From positions 496,001-560,000 of the forward strand of contig OZ037868.1 of assembly GCA_964035575.1 (NCBI GenBank): 64,000 nucleotides of DNA, given 5' to 3'. Under the pieces are notes generated by a model that saw only the letters and a list, made by a program, of their open reading frames with translations, searched no databases and was not told the origin of the DNA. The translations under genes and the position numbers were made by a program. Source of the DNA: Rhynchopus sp. YZ270_cl-10 (taxonomy: Eukaryota > Euglenozoa > Diplonemea > Diplonemida > Diplonemidae). Shown piece after piece: positions 20,379 to 30,970 of this stretch; the stretch's first letter is position 1, and the number at the start of each line of letters is the position of its first letter.

Positions 20379-21042
20379 CAGTGTTTCCCACGGTGAGATT
20401 TTGGGGTGAGAAATCTCACAAAAAAAGAAAAAAAAAAAAGTGAGGTGAGAAATCTCACCTGCAGGAAAAAAAAAAAAAAAAAAAAATCATGGTTGAACCA
20501 CGGGAGTACCATGGGGAACTGGGTTGCTGACCGCACCATCCAGGCTGTACCTCAATTTTTTTTTGCCTGCGGCGCCATTTTCCCTTTTTTGCTCCGCAAA
20601 AAAGGGTTAGGTGTGTGACTATGTGCTGTAAAAAGATAGGTTTTTACACTGTACCCTAATTTTTTTTCGCCTGCGGCGCCATTTGTTTGATTTTTTTTTT
20701 GCTCCGCAAAAATCCCTAACGACAGTGACATTTATGTCAACAATTTTTAGAAATGTTGCGTACCGTGGCTTCGCTTGGGTGCCATGCCTGCCATGACTGC
20801 CGTTTATTTTGTAAATGTACTGAGTTTACTGATAATTCGTGTACCACGTGTGCCTGGTGCAAATATCAATGAAGTGCCGAACTCCGAGAAATTCTCACAT
20901 TCCGCCGGAGGCCCCCAACTTGAGCTAAGGTGGGGACCCGGGCGCGCGAAGCGCGCCCGGGCTCGCCACACCTATACAAAAACCCGCAAAACCGCAAAAT
21001 CTCACCTATTTTCAGAGTTAGGTGAGATGCTGGGAAACACTG
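20379..21042. mobile_element. Non-autonomous hAT-like element (CAGTGTTTCCCA)
   Basis: The ends CAGTGTTTCCCA and TGGGAAACACTG are inverted and are typical of hAT elements. The 8-bp direct repeat TACAAAAA flanks it (20371-20378, 21043-21050). Inside are two GGTGAGAAATCTCACC palindromes and a GGGCGCGCGAAGCGCGCCC hairpin. Its ~190-bp core (20529-20720) is homologous, in reverse, to part of the element at 23466-24520. No transposase frame. Confidence 0.88.
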
Positions 21043-21610
21043 TACAAAAACAAAAAAAAGAGAGAAACGGAATCTGGTGATGAAAATAAGAAAACAAAAA
21101 AAGAGGAAGTTTTTTTGGTCGTACCGTTCTGGGACACACTGACACTCCGCGGATTATCAAACCCCCCGAGTGTTGCTTCGAAGTTGCAGGGAAACTGCAA
21201 GCACTACCCCCCTGACCAGAGTACTACTAAAAAATTTCTCATCAGTCAACAGATCGGATGAGGTCTCTCCCCTATCGTTCATTTTTCCTCCCAACAACAC
21301 AGGACACAGAAAACCATCATTTACCTGATCGAAACAATTGAACAAACTTGAAGACAAGACGTTGGAATAGGGGAAAAGAGAAGAGAAAAGAGAGAAGAGG
21401 AATCCTTTACTACAGACTCCCTACAACGCGACAATAAGCGTCAGGATTTTAGAGAAATGGGAAAAAGGGGGACATTTTTTTCTTTGATAAAACACATAGG
21501 GGGGGTGCAGATAGATTGCCACGTTTTGCTGTCTGACTGGATGAATCCTTTTTTGACTTGACAGAGATTTTCCCTTTTCCCTTTTTTCCTTTTCCTATTT
21601 TGTTTTCTTT

Positions 21611-21660
21611 GAAAACATGGTTGTATTAGTGCAGACACCCGAGGATGAACTCCACTATAT
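21611..21660 (-). repeat. Family-A micro-repeat
   Basis: Matches the family consensus over about 48 nt; on the minus strand it is followed by an A-rich tail. Confidence 0.8.
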
Positions 21661-21786
21661 TTCTTTCTTTTTGCTTTTTTTAGTAAGACCCGACACAGAA
21701 GAGCAGAGCGCCTCATTTGCAACCCCGTTACACCTTGTTACGGCCACTTCTGTATTTAGAAGGAGCGGGGTTCGGGGGTAACGTCC

Positions 21787-21909
21787 TTTTGTCTGAACAC
21801 TTGGTAGTATAATACACTTAGCGCAGACTGACTGAAGAGTTGCTTTGAAACGACTCTTCCATCAGTCGACACTAAGTGTAGACACCCAAAGGATGAGCTC
21901 CACTACCAT
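21787..21909 (-). repeat. Family-A micro-repeat split by a 66-bp foldback
   Basis: The two halves of a family-A copy (GAACACTTGGTAGTATAAT and AGACACCC...CTCCACTA) flank a hairpin at 21814-21879 whose arms are ACACTTAG...GACTGACTGAAGAGT and ACTCTTC..TCAGTC...CTAAGTGT. The foldback appears to be an insertion or an expansion of the natural stem. Confidence 0.7.
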
Positions 21910-22672
21910 TGTTTTCTTTTTCCAAAGGACTGGAACCACCTGATTTTTTTTTTACCCCGCGTATGCGCGCCCGTACGCGCCTTTTCGCGGGGTAAAAAAT
22001 CACGTAGAATCCGTAAGACAATGATAATTTTTTTTTGTATTTTTTGTTGAGATAAAAAAAGGGAGTGTGGAAAAAAAATGCACAACGCCGCGTCGAACAC
22101 AACCGACGCAGGCATAGGTAAAGAAATGAAATGATTTTTTTTTTGTTTTTGATTAAGACACCCAAGAGAAAGCATCCAGGTAGGGTGGAATTCCCCCAGT
22201 TTTCGGACGCACCTTGGGCAACGAGCAGGTACACTGTGCTTCAGCAGTGTAATTTTAGAGAGAGAGAGAGAAGGGAAAAAAATAAAAGAAAAAAAAAGAG
22301 AGAGAAAGATGGCTGTTGAAAGACGCCTCCTACACATTTTCTAAAAAGATGTGCAAATTATTTTTGTTTTTGAAATAAAGAGAAATGCATTGCGTAATGA
22401 CCCCAAGGCTCTCATGATTAGTCAGCAAAAACTTTTTCTCCCCAAAAATTTCAAAAAAAAATATATCCGAAGATGGTGACAAAATTTTGCTTAAAATAAT
22501 GCACCATATTTTTTCAGAAAGCCTAGCACACAATGTGGAAAAAAAAAAAACAAAAACTGTAAAATGCAAAAGGAACAGAACTAAAAGACGATGCTACTTT
22601 GATTGAATATTTTTCTTAGGCAATATGCCTGAGTTTTTCTTTCTTTCCGTTTTTTCTTTTCTTTTCTTTTTT

Positions 22673-22720
22673 GAAAACTTGGTTGTATTAGTGTAGTCAC
22701 CCGAGGATGAACTCCACTAT
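22673..22720 (-). repeat. Family-A micro-repeat
   Basis: Close to consensus, with a T-rich stretch on its left, i.e. an A-rich tail on the minus strand. A family-H repeat (22737-22800) follows directly. Confidence 0.8.
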
Positions 22721-22736
22721 AACTTTTTTGTTTTGT

Positions 22737-22800
22737 ATCGCCAATCACTTTACACCTATTGGTATAAAGATCTGTACTCAATGTCGGCCGAAGCCTTTTG
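22737..22800. repeat. Family-H repeat
   Basis: Shares TGGTATAAAGATCTGTAC and GGCCGAAGCCTTTTTG with 39278-39342. Confidence 0.65.
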
Positions 22801-23465
22801 TTCTGCAAAAGGTATAGACGCAGATCGCCTTGAACCTTTCAGAGGAGGAAGTAACTTTTATTTTTTCACAGACTTCACGATTTTTCAATTTCACGCGTGA
22901 AAGGTGGTTGCAGGTTACAGAAAGGGTTCTCGCCCTGGGTACTAATAAGGATTCTTTCTTATTTTCTACACGATTAGCCAATTGTGTAGACAGGTTTCTG
23001 TGCGAGCACTTTACTGCAACAAAGCTCTCGTTCTACGTGACCTTCTCCAAGACAGCGGGGTGGGGAACAGGTTTCGCTTTTTCCTTGGTCCGAAAGGGGT
23101 ACAAGAACAGCACATCTCACCATCGTGGTATTTTTATTTCAACAAACCCACAAAAAAAAAAATCCCCTCTAACAATGCCTTCACGACACTTATCGTGACA
23201 CAAACACATAGTACGAGCACAATAACAAACACAAAGCGGTAACGATAACTCTTTGTCAAGTGTGCTTGGCATGGCATGTCAAGGGTCGTTAGTGGAAGCC
23301 ACGGCAAGGTGACAGTGTATCGCAACCCATGTGCAGACATCTAGACATGAAAACGGCACCAACCCTGGTGGACTCTGAGCAGAACAAACAAACAGCCACA
23401 CACATGCTTCGGCAGCTGAAGTGAAATGCCAAGTTTGAAAGAGAAAAAAAAATATTGATAATTGA

Positions 23466-24520
23466 CAGGGCTCTCAAGATCCTCCACGAAAAAAGCAGAA
23501 TTTTCGAAATGAGGAGGATTTTATTTTTGCAAAAAAACCCCCAAAAAAAAATTTTTCCCCCGCAACAAGCGGTCGTCGCGCGCTTCGCGCGCGCCTCCTT
23601 GACAGCCACAGAGCGGAGAGGCGGGTCAATTTTGCGAGATAATAAAAAACGGAAATCTAATCCTTTCTCTTGCACCGTACGCTCCACGAACCGTACAAAA
23701 CCAATACGTCTTCCAGAAGCAGGGGCTGATGCAACGGCGGTAATTATAAAAAAACGGCAAAATTTTTGCAGCTTTGGTCAAGTTGTATTTTTTGGCTGCA
23801 AAATGCAAGGGTATCCAAAGACATTGCCAACTCTATTTTTTTGCGGAGCAAAAAAATTACTGGGGGGGGGCGAATAAGAGATGTGGCATCTCTTATTAGG
23901 CGAACGGACGAGCCAAAAATAAAAAAAAATTTTTGGGGGAAAAAAAGCAAATAGACATTTTCGCCGGAGGCAAAAAAAATTTTTTGACCACTTTTTTGCC
24001 AGACCGGGTAGACAGGGTAAAATTTCAAAATGTTTTTTCAAGATAAAACCCTGGTGCGTGCAAAAAAAAAAAAAAAAAATACCCCCAAAATCTCAACCTG
24101 ATCTCTTATTCGGCCCTAATCTCTTATTCACCCCTGATCTCTTATTCGCCCCCCCCCAGTAATATAAATGGCGCCGCAGGCGAAAAAAAATTAGGGTACG
24201 GTGTAAGAATGCTTCCTTTTACACCACAGAATCACTCAACGAACCCTTTTTTTGAGTAGCAAAAATGAAAATGGTGCGGCAGGCAATTATTTTTAAGGTG
24301 CAGCCCTGGACGGTGCATACAGGCTCGGGAAAATATTGGCTCCCTCGGGGGAGACAAAGTGACTCCCCACTATAAAACCCCTAGGAGGATAATCCTCCAC
24401 CCGAGCCTGCCAAAAAAAAAAAAAAAATGGAGGAAATCCTCCACCAAAAAAGCCTGAAAAAAAAAAAAAAAGCCCCTGGAGGAAATATCCTCCCCTACGT
24501 GGAGGATCTTGAGAGCACTG
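23466..24520. mobile_element. Non-autonomous hAT-like element (CAGGGCTCTCAAG), with nested insertion
   Basis: Inverted ends of 23 bp with one mismatch begin CAGGGCTCTCAAGATCC. The 8-bp direct repeat ATAATTGA flanks it (23458-23465, 24521-24528). It belongs with the element at 34681-35017 by its termini. A 300-bp TA-flanked element is inserted inside it. No transposase frame. Confidence 0.88.
23860..24159. mobile_element. 300-bp TA-flanked MITE nested in the hAT-like element
   Basis: Perfect 23-bp inverted ends start CTGGGGGGGGGCGAATAAG; TA lies on each side (23858-23859, 24160-24161). The related sequence at 20660-20720 lacks this insert, which supports insertion at TA as in Tc1/mariner-type elements. 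Confidence 0.85.
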
Positions 24521-24584
24521 ATAATTGATAATACAGACACCTCAAGCAATGCTACAACACGACGCAAGCATAAAGAATAGTTGT

Positions 24585-24630
24585 TTTGACAACTGGCCCA
24601 TGAGGCCAGCCATCCGGATGAAAGCACAAA
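24585..24630 (+). repeat. Family-C micro-repeat (5' part diverged)
   Basis: Shares GCCAGCCATCCGGATGAAAG and then CACAAATAAATAAAA, an A-rich tail, with other family-C copies. Confidence 0.6.
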
Positions 24631-24916
24631 TAAATAAAACGGCAAAAAAAAAAAAAAATGATTCTAAGCATGGGTGTTCTTAAGACGGAATACGAATACC
24701 ACTTTTGGGATCGTGCACTTTTTTTTCTACAGGGATTCCCTTAGGGAAGAAAAAAAAGAGCAGAAGGGTAACTAAGAGACTTTAGAACGGTCTTTTTCAC
24801 TGGGTGAGGTGCCCGTGAACTGGGATGGAATGGAACAACACAAAAAAGACATTTTCCTCCTTGTAGGACGAACCCCCAAGTAAAATTTTCGCCTCCGGCG
24901 GACACCCCCTTTCCTC

Positions 24917-25083
24917 CACTGTGTACTGTACTGTGTACTGTGTACTGTGTACTGTGTACTGTGTACTGTGTACTGTGTACTGTGTACTGTGTACTGTGTA
25001 CTGTGTACTGTGTACTGTGTACTGTGTACTGTGTACTGTGTACTGTGTACTGTGTACTGTGTACTGTGTACTGTGTACTGTGC
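24917..25083. repeat. 7-bp minisatellite (CTGTGTA)n
   Basis: About 23 copies, nearly perfect. Because 7 is not a multiple of 3, every frame stays open for long distances, so open frames here are not genes. Confidence 0.97.
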
Positions 25084-25608
25084 GGTTATGCAGCCACGCC
25101 AATTTTATAGTACCACCGCTGAACGCTCGGGTCACCAAAAATTCAAATAAGACCAGTTTTGGGGTGTTTTGACCCTGTTTTTGACCCCCAAAGGGGAAGC
25201 CCACCCAAAGAAAAATAGTGGAATACGGACCCGATTTTCCCCCGAAAACCCCCGGAATACGGAACACCCATGATTCTAAGTCTCGGTTAGCTAACAGTTG
25301 ACAACCCGACACCTTTTGAATACAGGCATACGAGGGACAACTGATTTAACAAACCCTCTAATATCACCACCCCCACCCCCACCCCTCTAACGGCGCCTAT
25401 TGCCCATTACAATGCATTGCAGAACACAACACTCACACATCACAGCCATATTCTCAGGGCCTTTACAACTAGGCTGACCCTTGACTTCCCCACTCCCACA
25501 GAACTCTACCCCCCAAACATTTCAACACCAACACAAAATTGATTCTCTGATGTTTTCTGCAACACCCCACAACCACCACCACCTCCTCATCCTCATCCCT
25601 TCCGCAAA

Positions 25609-27897
25609 CTACATAAAAGATTCCCCGTCGTGCGTCACCGAGGTCATGAGAAAGGCACCGCCTTGTTTCAGTTCGTAGACTGGGGTCGGGATGTTTTCGA
25701 CAATGATCGTTGCGGGGGCGAGCTGTCTCCGGAGCGCTGTGTCGAGGTGTAAGGGCTCGAAGTCTGAATCTGTGTCATCCGCGTCTTCCACTTCAACGAG
25801 CGTTGTGTAGAGGCAGGTTATGTTGTTGTGGTGTGTCGCGATGCAGAGTGACCATGCAATGCTTACACTGGTTCCCACTGTGGTTACGAAACGTTGTAAT
25901 CTGGATCCGACGTAGCCGTGCTGGACACGCCCTGAGCACAGCCCCACAGAATATTCCGCATCACACCGCTGTAACAACCTCACAAACTGTACAGAGCTCT
26001 CCGCATGCGCCTGGAGCCCCCGCCGTGTGTTCCACCCCACTGCAGAGAAGCTGCCAAGAATCGTCACCAACGTTCCCTTCGACCGTTCCAAAGCGTTGGT
26101 CAACTCTTCCAAACCGTTGCTCAAAGATTGCGCCATATTAGAATCATCACTGCGTTGATGCTGCAAAACAATCCCAGTAGTAGCATGCGCACGAGACATT
26201 CGATTCAGAACAAGAGGTTGGAATCGGACAACAGTATTGAGGGTGTCCATATCAAAGCTTCCACTATGCGGGTCCTCCCAATTCACGAGAGGGTCGAATC
26301 TGCGTCGGCTGAGGGAGACCGGCCAGACGCAGCAGATGGCAAACTTTTCGCGCACCCCTTTGAGGGTGACCTCCTCCGGTTGCCCCCCTACCGCCATGCA
26401 GTGGTCCTGCACTACCTCCCATAGATCAGCAGGCAGCGACACCGCACCAGGTAGACACACCCCCTCCAGCCGCGCCGCAACGTTGACAGTATGCCCAAAA
26501 TAGTCGACCCGTTTTGTTAAAGCATTCGTCTCCGCGCTGACAGGCCCGGTATTCATACCAATGCGCACAGTAAGCCCGCCCCATATGTTCTTTTTGCGAG
26601 AACAAATAGGAAGTGCAAGCAGTGCAGATGGCCAGGTTGCTGCAATAAGCGATTCGTGTACAGTCAAGGCAAAGTTCAGCCCCGAAGCGGTGCGTGCAAA
26701 GGCAGCCATGAAAGAATCTCCAACGGTTTTCACCTCGTATCCGTACCATCTATCGAGGGCGGCGCGGATGGCGGAGTTGTGTGTACGCATTGCCCGCTTC
26801 ATTGCTTCGGGAGCGGCCTCCCAGATTGATGTTGATGCGCGGATGTCTGTAAACAAAATAGTCGCCTCGCGGGACTCCACCCCCGGAGCAGGGACCAACA
26901 CCCTCGGGGAGCTGCTTCTCGGCGGCGCTCGCGGGGTGGAATGGTTTTCGGGTGTTTTCTTCCTCTCTCCTGAGTCGCTGTCCTGCTCGAAGAGCGCGTT
27001 GGGGAGGTAGGGCTTGTAGACAGTAAGGTTCTGGTGGAGGGAGCGGAGCGCGCTGCGGATCTCGGAGGGAAGCGGGGTGCCGCTGACGTCGTCTTCCTTG
27101 AGAAGCTTTGAGACGGCATCGAGGTCGTAGTCAGCGAGGTGCGAGGCAATGCATTGTACAGCGTTTATTGTGTTCTGCATAGCAGACTTTTCTTTGACGA
27201 CTTGAGACGCAAAATTCCGCGTCAAATAAAAATCCACCAAAAGCACCCCCAAATCCAGAACCGCATACGACGACCCCACAAACGCACCAATAGCGCATGG
27301 CGGGTTCTCGCAGTCACAGATTCTTGGGGTATCTGTTACCCCCGGGCCCCAATCCCCGAGAACCGCCATGACCTGCACAGCAATCAACCAAATGCAAATG
27401 ATGATCACAGCATTCCGCGTCACCCTCAGGGGAAGCTGGTTCACCAAACACATATCAAGGATTAATATCGCAAAGGGCCAAACAGGTTGTCCCCCGATCC
27501 TCCTGCTGCTCCAATCGTGGAACAGCATTGCCACAACGTAACAGTAGCTTACCGCTTCAAGGAGCAGGCTGGGGGCAGCCTTCGTAACAGCAATATACCC
27601 GATCTGGTACATGCTTGGAATAACCATGAAAGCCATGCCGATGATGCTGTAGATATAAACACCGTTTCTGCTGAGAAGGAGAAGCGGGGTGGTGATCGAG
27701 AGTGCGAGGAACACCGCGCCGATGACAATGGAACGCCGCTTGCGGGCACGGTTCACAGCAGACTCCCCGGGAACCACCACCGCCCGGAATATACACCCAA
27801 AGCATGCGTCCCACAGCCGGTCCATCGCGTCTGCGGGTCCCTGCCCTATCTCTTCTTGTGGAATAAATCCGGGGCTCATTTCGGGTCTGGGTTCCAT
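25609..27897 (-). CDS. Membrane adenylate cyclase (class III) with second degenerate cyclase-like domain
   Basis: A 762-residue protein that should make cAMP from ATP. About six membrane helices lie between residues 55 and 228. A linker follows with YKPYLPNALF (294-303), a motif I associate with protist cyclases. The catalytic domain (343-525) has both metal-binding aspartates (D351 in LFTDIRAS, D394 in TVGDSF), adenine-selecting K390 and D465 (RVDYFG), and the transition-state pair N472/R476 (NVAAR), so it should be active on ATP. Class III cyclases work as dimers. Residues 565-700 look like a second, degenerate cyclase fold (TLVTILGSFSAVGWN) without the metal residues, perhaps a regulatory partner. 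Start MEPRPEM at 27897; stop TAG. It is the only gene here ending in TAG. Confidence 0.93.
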   Translation of the reverse strand: MEPRPEMSPGFIPQEEIGQGPADAMDRLWDACFGCIFRAVVVPGESAVNRARKRRSIVIGAVFLALSITTPLLLLSRNGVYIYSIIGMAFMVIPSMYQIGYIAVTKAAPSLLLEAVSYCYVVAMLFHDWSSRRIGGQPVWPFAILILDMCLVNQLPLRVTRNAVIIICIWLIAVQVMAVLGDWGPGVTDTPRICDCENPPCAIGAFVGSSYAVLDLGVLLVDFYLTRNFASQVVKEKSAMQNTINAVQCIASHLADYDLDAVSKLLKEDDVSGTPLPSEIRSALRSLHQNLTVYKPYLPNALFEQDSDSGERKKTPENHSTPRAPPRSSSPRVLVPAPGVESREATILFTDIRASTSIWEAAPEAMKRAMRTHNSAIRAALDRWYGYEVKTVGDSFMAAFARTASGLNFALTVHESLIAATWPSALLALPICSRKKNIWGGLTVRIGMNTGPVSAETNALTKRVDYFGHTVNVAARLEGVCLPGAVSLPADLWEVVQDHCMAVGGQPEEVTLKGVREKFAICCVWPVSLSRRRFDPLVNWEDPHSGSFDMDTLNTVVRFQPLVLNRMSRAHATTGIVLQHQRSDDSNMAQSLSNGLEELTNALERSKGTLVTILGSFSAVGWNTRRGLQAHAESSVQFVRLLQRCDAEYSVGLCSGRVQHGYVGSRLQRFVTTVGTSVSIAWSLCIATHHNNITCLYTTLVEVEDADDTDSDFEPLHLDTALRRQLAPATIIVENIPTPVYELKQGGAFLMTSVTHDGESFM

Positions 27898-28403
27898 GAA
27901 TGGAGAGGAGGAGGAGGAGGAGGAGGAGGAGGAGGAGGGAAGAGGGTGGCAGCGGTCTGCTCAACCCTCCCTGAATTGAAAAGGAGGGGGGGGGTGTTAT
28001 GGTTGTGAAGGAGAAGGGGAAGAATGGGGGTTGCGGAGGTGGGGGGGGGGACATCTAAAAAATGGGGTTGGGGGAGGGGATGGGAGGCATTTCTAAAAGG
28101 GAATGTTGCGAGAGAAAAGCAAAGGGCAATCGAGGTAAAGAAGGAAGAGAAAAGTGAACAAAGAGAAGTCGGCCACATAGTGTATGGGTCGAGGAAGACG
28201 TTCAAGAGAGTGTAGGATAAAAATGAGAAAAAACACACGAAGCGAGAGCGCTTCACAAAATAATGTTGGAAAAAACCAATGAAAAAAATACTCCATTTCT
28301 GTGCACCCTTAGTGTTGGACACAAAATCTACGAAGAGAGACCTCTATATGCATATCAGCTTCAGGAAACCCCAAAAACAAAACAAAAAATAAAAATAAAA
28401 AGC
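27898..28403. other. Gene-free spacer with GGA microsatellite
   Basis: A (GGA)n run at about 27903-27940 lies just upstream of the cyclase start, then G-rich and A-rich sequence. No gene seen. Confidence 0.6.
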
Positions 28404-28673
28404 TCACCCAAACTCCGTAAACGGCACAACAGAGACGTGGAGGGTGTCGATACTGACGCGCGGTGGCCTGAGAGGTCCCAGCTTCACATTAGTGTTTCCT
28501 GCACGGAGTGAACGGAGCAGCCCCAACACCTCCGCGTGTCCACTTGCAAGCGTCACATGCGCCTCATCTAACAGCTGTGCCTGCAGCAGAAGCACGTCAC
28601 GACGCTGCACCTCAGCCTGCAACCGTGCGAGCAGCGCTGCCTCGTCGCTCACTCCTTCGTCCAACATATTCAC
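28404..28673 (-). CDS. Small helical protein, 89 aa
   Basis: Start MNMLDEGVSDEAALLARL, stop TGA. Residues 8-55 form a strongly amphipathic helix (LLARLQAEVQRRDVLLLQAQ) that could be a short coiled coil, followed by a proline-containing strand region (PRVSIDTLHVSVVPF). Codon use is GC-rich like the other genes here and unlike the AT-rich flanks. The size and layout would suit a small subunit of a complex, but I do not recognise the family. It shares orientation with the cyclase, about 500 bp upstream of that gene's start. Confidence 0.6.
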   Translation of the reverse strand: MNMLDEGVSDEAALLARLQAEVQRRDVLLLQAQLLDEAHVTLASGHAEVLGLLRSLRAGNTNVKLGPLRPPRVSIDTLHVSVVPFTEFG

Positions 28674-29767
28674 AAAACCCCCCTTGTATCTTTAAATGAG
28701 TGCAGAGTGGAGGAGAGGGAGAGGGCAACATATGGCACCTATACATCATAAAGGGGGCTGCGGTTTGAAAATATTTTTTTTGTATGTCATATCATAAAGG
28801 GAGTGGAATACGATCAGAAGCCCCAGTGTGTAGGAAATGAAGTATACAAAAAGAGAGAGGGTACCACCATGCGTGGTTCAGCATGGGAGGACCGAGGAGG
28901 AGGCCAGAAGATCTCTGAGCTCTGCTTTTTTCACGGAGATGAAGGGGAAGACCTCGGTGAATAGATTGAAGTATAGATTCAAAGGAAAAAGGGAGAGAGG
29001 GAGATAGGGCTCAAAAAAAAGATGTGAACGGTCCATTTTTTTTATGCTCGTTTATAAGAAAAAAACTACTTTTGTTTTATGTATTTAGAACCAAGGAGAG
29101 GGTGGAGGGGGGGGGTTTTTTTTTGGGGGGTGGGTTTGATCTTAGCTTCCCCTTTCTCTCGACCGTTCTCCCTTCCCCACCCCTTAACTCCCGTACTACG
29201 GTTTGTCTGCTATTTAGTGCTAGCTACACTGTGCTCGGTTATTCTGTCTGCCATCTTTTTGCCCTTTTGTTGTATAGACAAATTCATCCTTTTTTTTGAA
29301 CGGCTAGCATACTTATACTTTTACTGTTTGCGTTTTTGTTTAAAAAAAATAGGTTTTTTTGATCTACCCCACAAGCAAGGTTGGAACCCACTGGTCCACA
29401 CCCACCAATTCCCCCCCGACCCCCTATTTACCACACGGCGACCATGTAACCCCCTGTACATGCTAAAATAACACGATTTTTTGCATGGTTTTACATTTCA
29501 TGCAAAAAAAAAAAAAAGCACGATCACATGGCCACCGTGCAAAAAAACAACCTCACCCTCCCCCATCCGACACGTACCAAAAAAGGGGGGGTAATCTCGT
29601 TTCATATCAAGACGAAGGAAGGGGTTTCTAATTGTATATTTCCTTCACAAAATATTCTCATCACTTTCTAAGGGGAAAATTATATACACTCTTCTGGGGG
29701 AAAAGAGGGGCAAAAAAAAAAAAAATTGAAAAAGATCCCCTCACTGTGTGCATCGTTCTAAAAAAGG

Positions 29768-29808
29768 GTGTAAGATGAATGTGCTTCTATCGTGCACAGA
29801 CGTCTTCG
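29768..29808 (+). repeat. Family-E hairpin repeat
   Basis: GTAAGATGAATGTGC...GTGCACAGACGTCTTC, with complementary arms. A weaker relative lies at 29918-29955. Confidence 0.6.
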
Positions 29809-30669
29809 CACGTATGGGTGTGCGTGGAATACGCTGGGTTTGAAATTTGGCTGTCTCTTTTTGTCGCAGATAAAGAAAAAATGTTCAGAGAAGAAACCAG
29901 AAAAAAAACACAACTTAAAAAGATGAGCGATGTGCATTACCATGCACACAGCATCAAGAAAAGCTCCGGGTGTGTCTCGTAGGGATTTCTCAAAGAATGT
30001 ACATATTTATTACATTATGTTGGTGTGATCACCCAAACGGATTCTCCGTGGTTCCCCCGTGGTTCTCCCGAAGGTGCTCCGCAAATCTTAATATAGCCCG
30101 AAACAGTTCTCCGTGGTTCCCTCGTGGTTCTTCCGTGGATTGTCCGTGGGTTGTCCGTACCCCCTGAATCACACCATCTGTGCATATTAGCACCGCAAAA
30201 AATAATAAGTTTGCGAGAAAAAAATGCAAAGGATGAACGAAAGCCCCACTGTGCTTTGGTCATCCTGAAGAAATGATTACGATATTCCTGAAGAAAGAAA
30301 AAAGGGGGGATTTGAAAGATGCAAAACCTCACCGGGCAAACGCATCTTCAGGGTAAAAAAAGGGGGTTACAATGAACATAAGCTAATCTTAGTTCACCTT
30401 CAAAAAAAAAAATTGAAAGATTTTTTTGGGGCACACATACAGATTTAGAGGAATAGGGGGGGGTACTGAGAACGTATAGCTAAAAAAAGGGGGGGTCAAA
30501 AGTCGTGATTCGACACCTTAAAAAAAAAGAAGAAAAAAAAATACAAATGGAAAGAGCTGAAGGAATGCCGTTTCCTCTTGCAATGTGCACACAAATGAGG
30601 AGGATATGATGTCTGTTAATGTGGGGGGGGGAGTGACACCTGGTGGTGGTGGATTTTTTATTTTTTTTT

Positions 30670-30734
30670 GATAAATTGTTGGAGTAGTGTAGTTGCCTCG
30701 GTTGTGTTGCCACAGTTTGTACAATCTCCACTGT
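30670..30734. repeat. Family-F hairpin repeat
   Basis: Differs from 541-604 at only a few positions, though in unrelated surroundings. A perfect 12-bp-stem palindrome (AATTCACCCACC-ttg-GGTGGGTGAATT) follows at 30759-30785. Confidence 0.8.
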
Positions 30735-30918
30735 GTTTTTGTTGTGTCGACAATCGTTAATTCACCCACCTTGGGTGGGTGAATTGCCCACTTCGGTAGA
30801 GAGTCGTTTGCTGTTTGTGAGAAGTGCGCCTTGTTTTGTCTGGTCTGTATGGTTAAAATAAAGGAGAAGTTGCCTTACCGTTCGGCACCGATCAGAGGAT
30901 GCAGACACTAAATAAAAT

Positions 30919-30957
30919 GTGTAGGATGAATGCGCCTCACGTACACACACATCTTAG
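30919..30957 (+). repeat. Family-E hairpin repeat
   Basis: GTGTAGGATGAATGCGC...GTACACACACATCTTA followed by an A-rich run. Confidence 0.65.
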
Positions 30958-30970
30958 AGAAAAAAATATA

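Larger units (their letters stand above)
16658..25608. other. 8.9-kb gene-free, repeat-rich region
   Basis: No gene I can defend. AT-rich with frequent A and T tracts, miniature transposons, micro-repeats and a 7-bp minisatellite, annotated separately. Two segments (about 17970-18060 and 20033-20150) share GACTTCAGGATATG and TTTTTTTCCGTTcATCGC blocks and form another diverged repeat. 19700-19860 is rich in CG-containing palindromes (GTCATGACGTCG type). A frame at 22830-23198 (plus) has coding-like composition but no recognisable family or splice partners. Confidence 0.6.

Noticed and set aside
22830-23198. 122-codon plus-strand frame
   Set aside because: Two overlapping frames look equally plausible, no family or splice partners are visible, and it lies in a repeat-rich region.
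24797-25312. Long open frames on both strands with repeated HSTQYTV / VLCTVYC peptides
   Set aside because: They are produced by the 7-bp minisatellite at 24917-25083, whose period keeps all frames open; no gene features around it.
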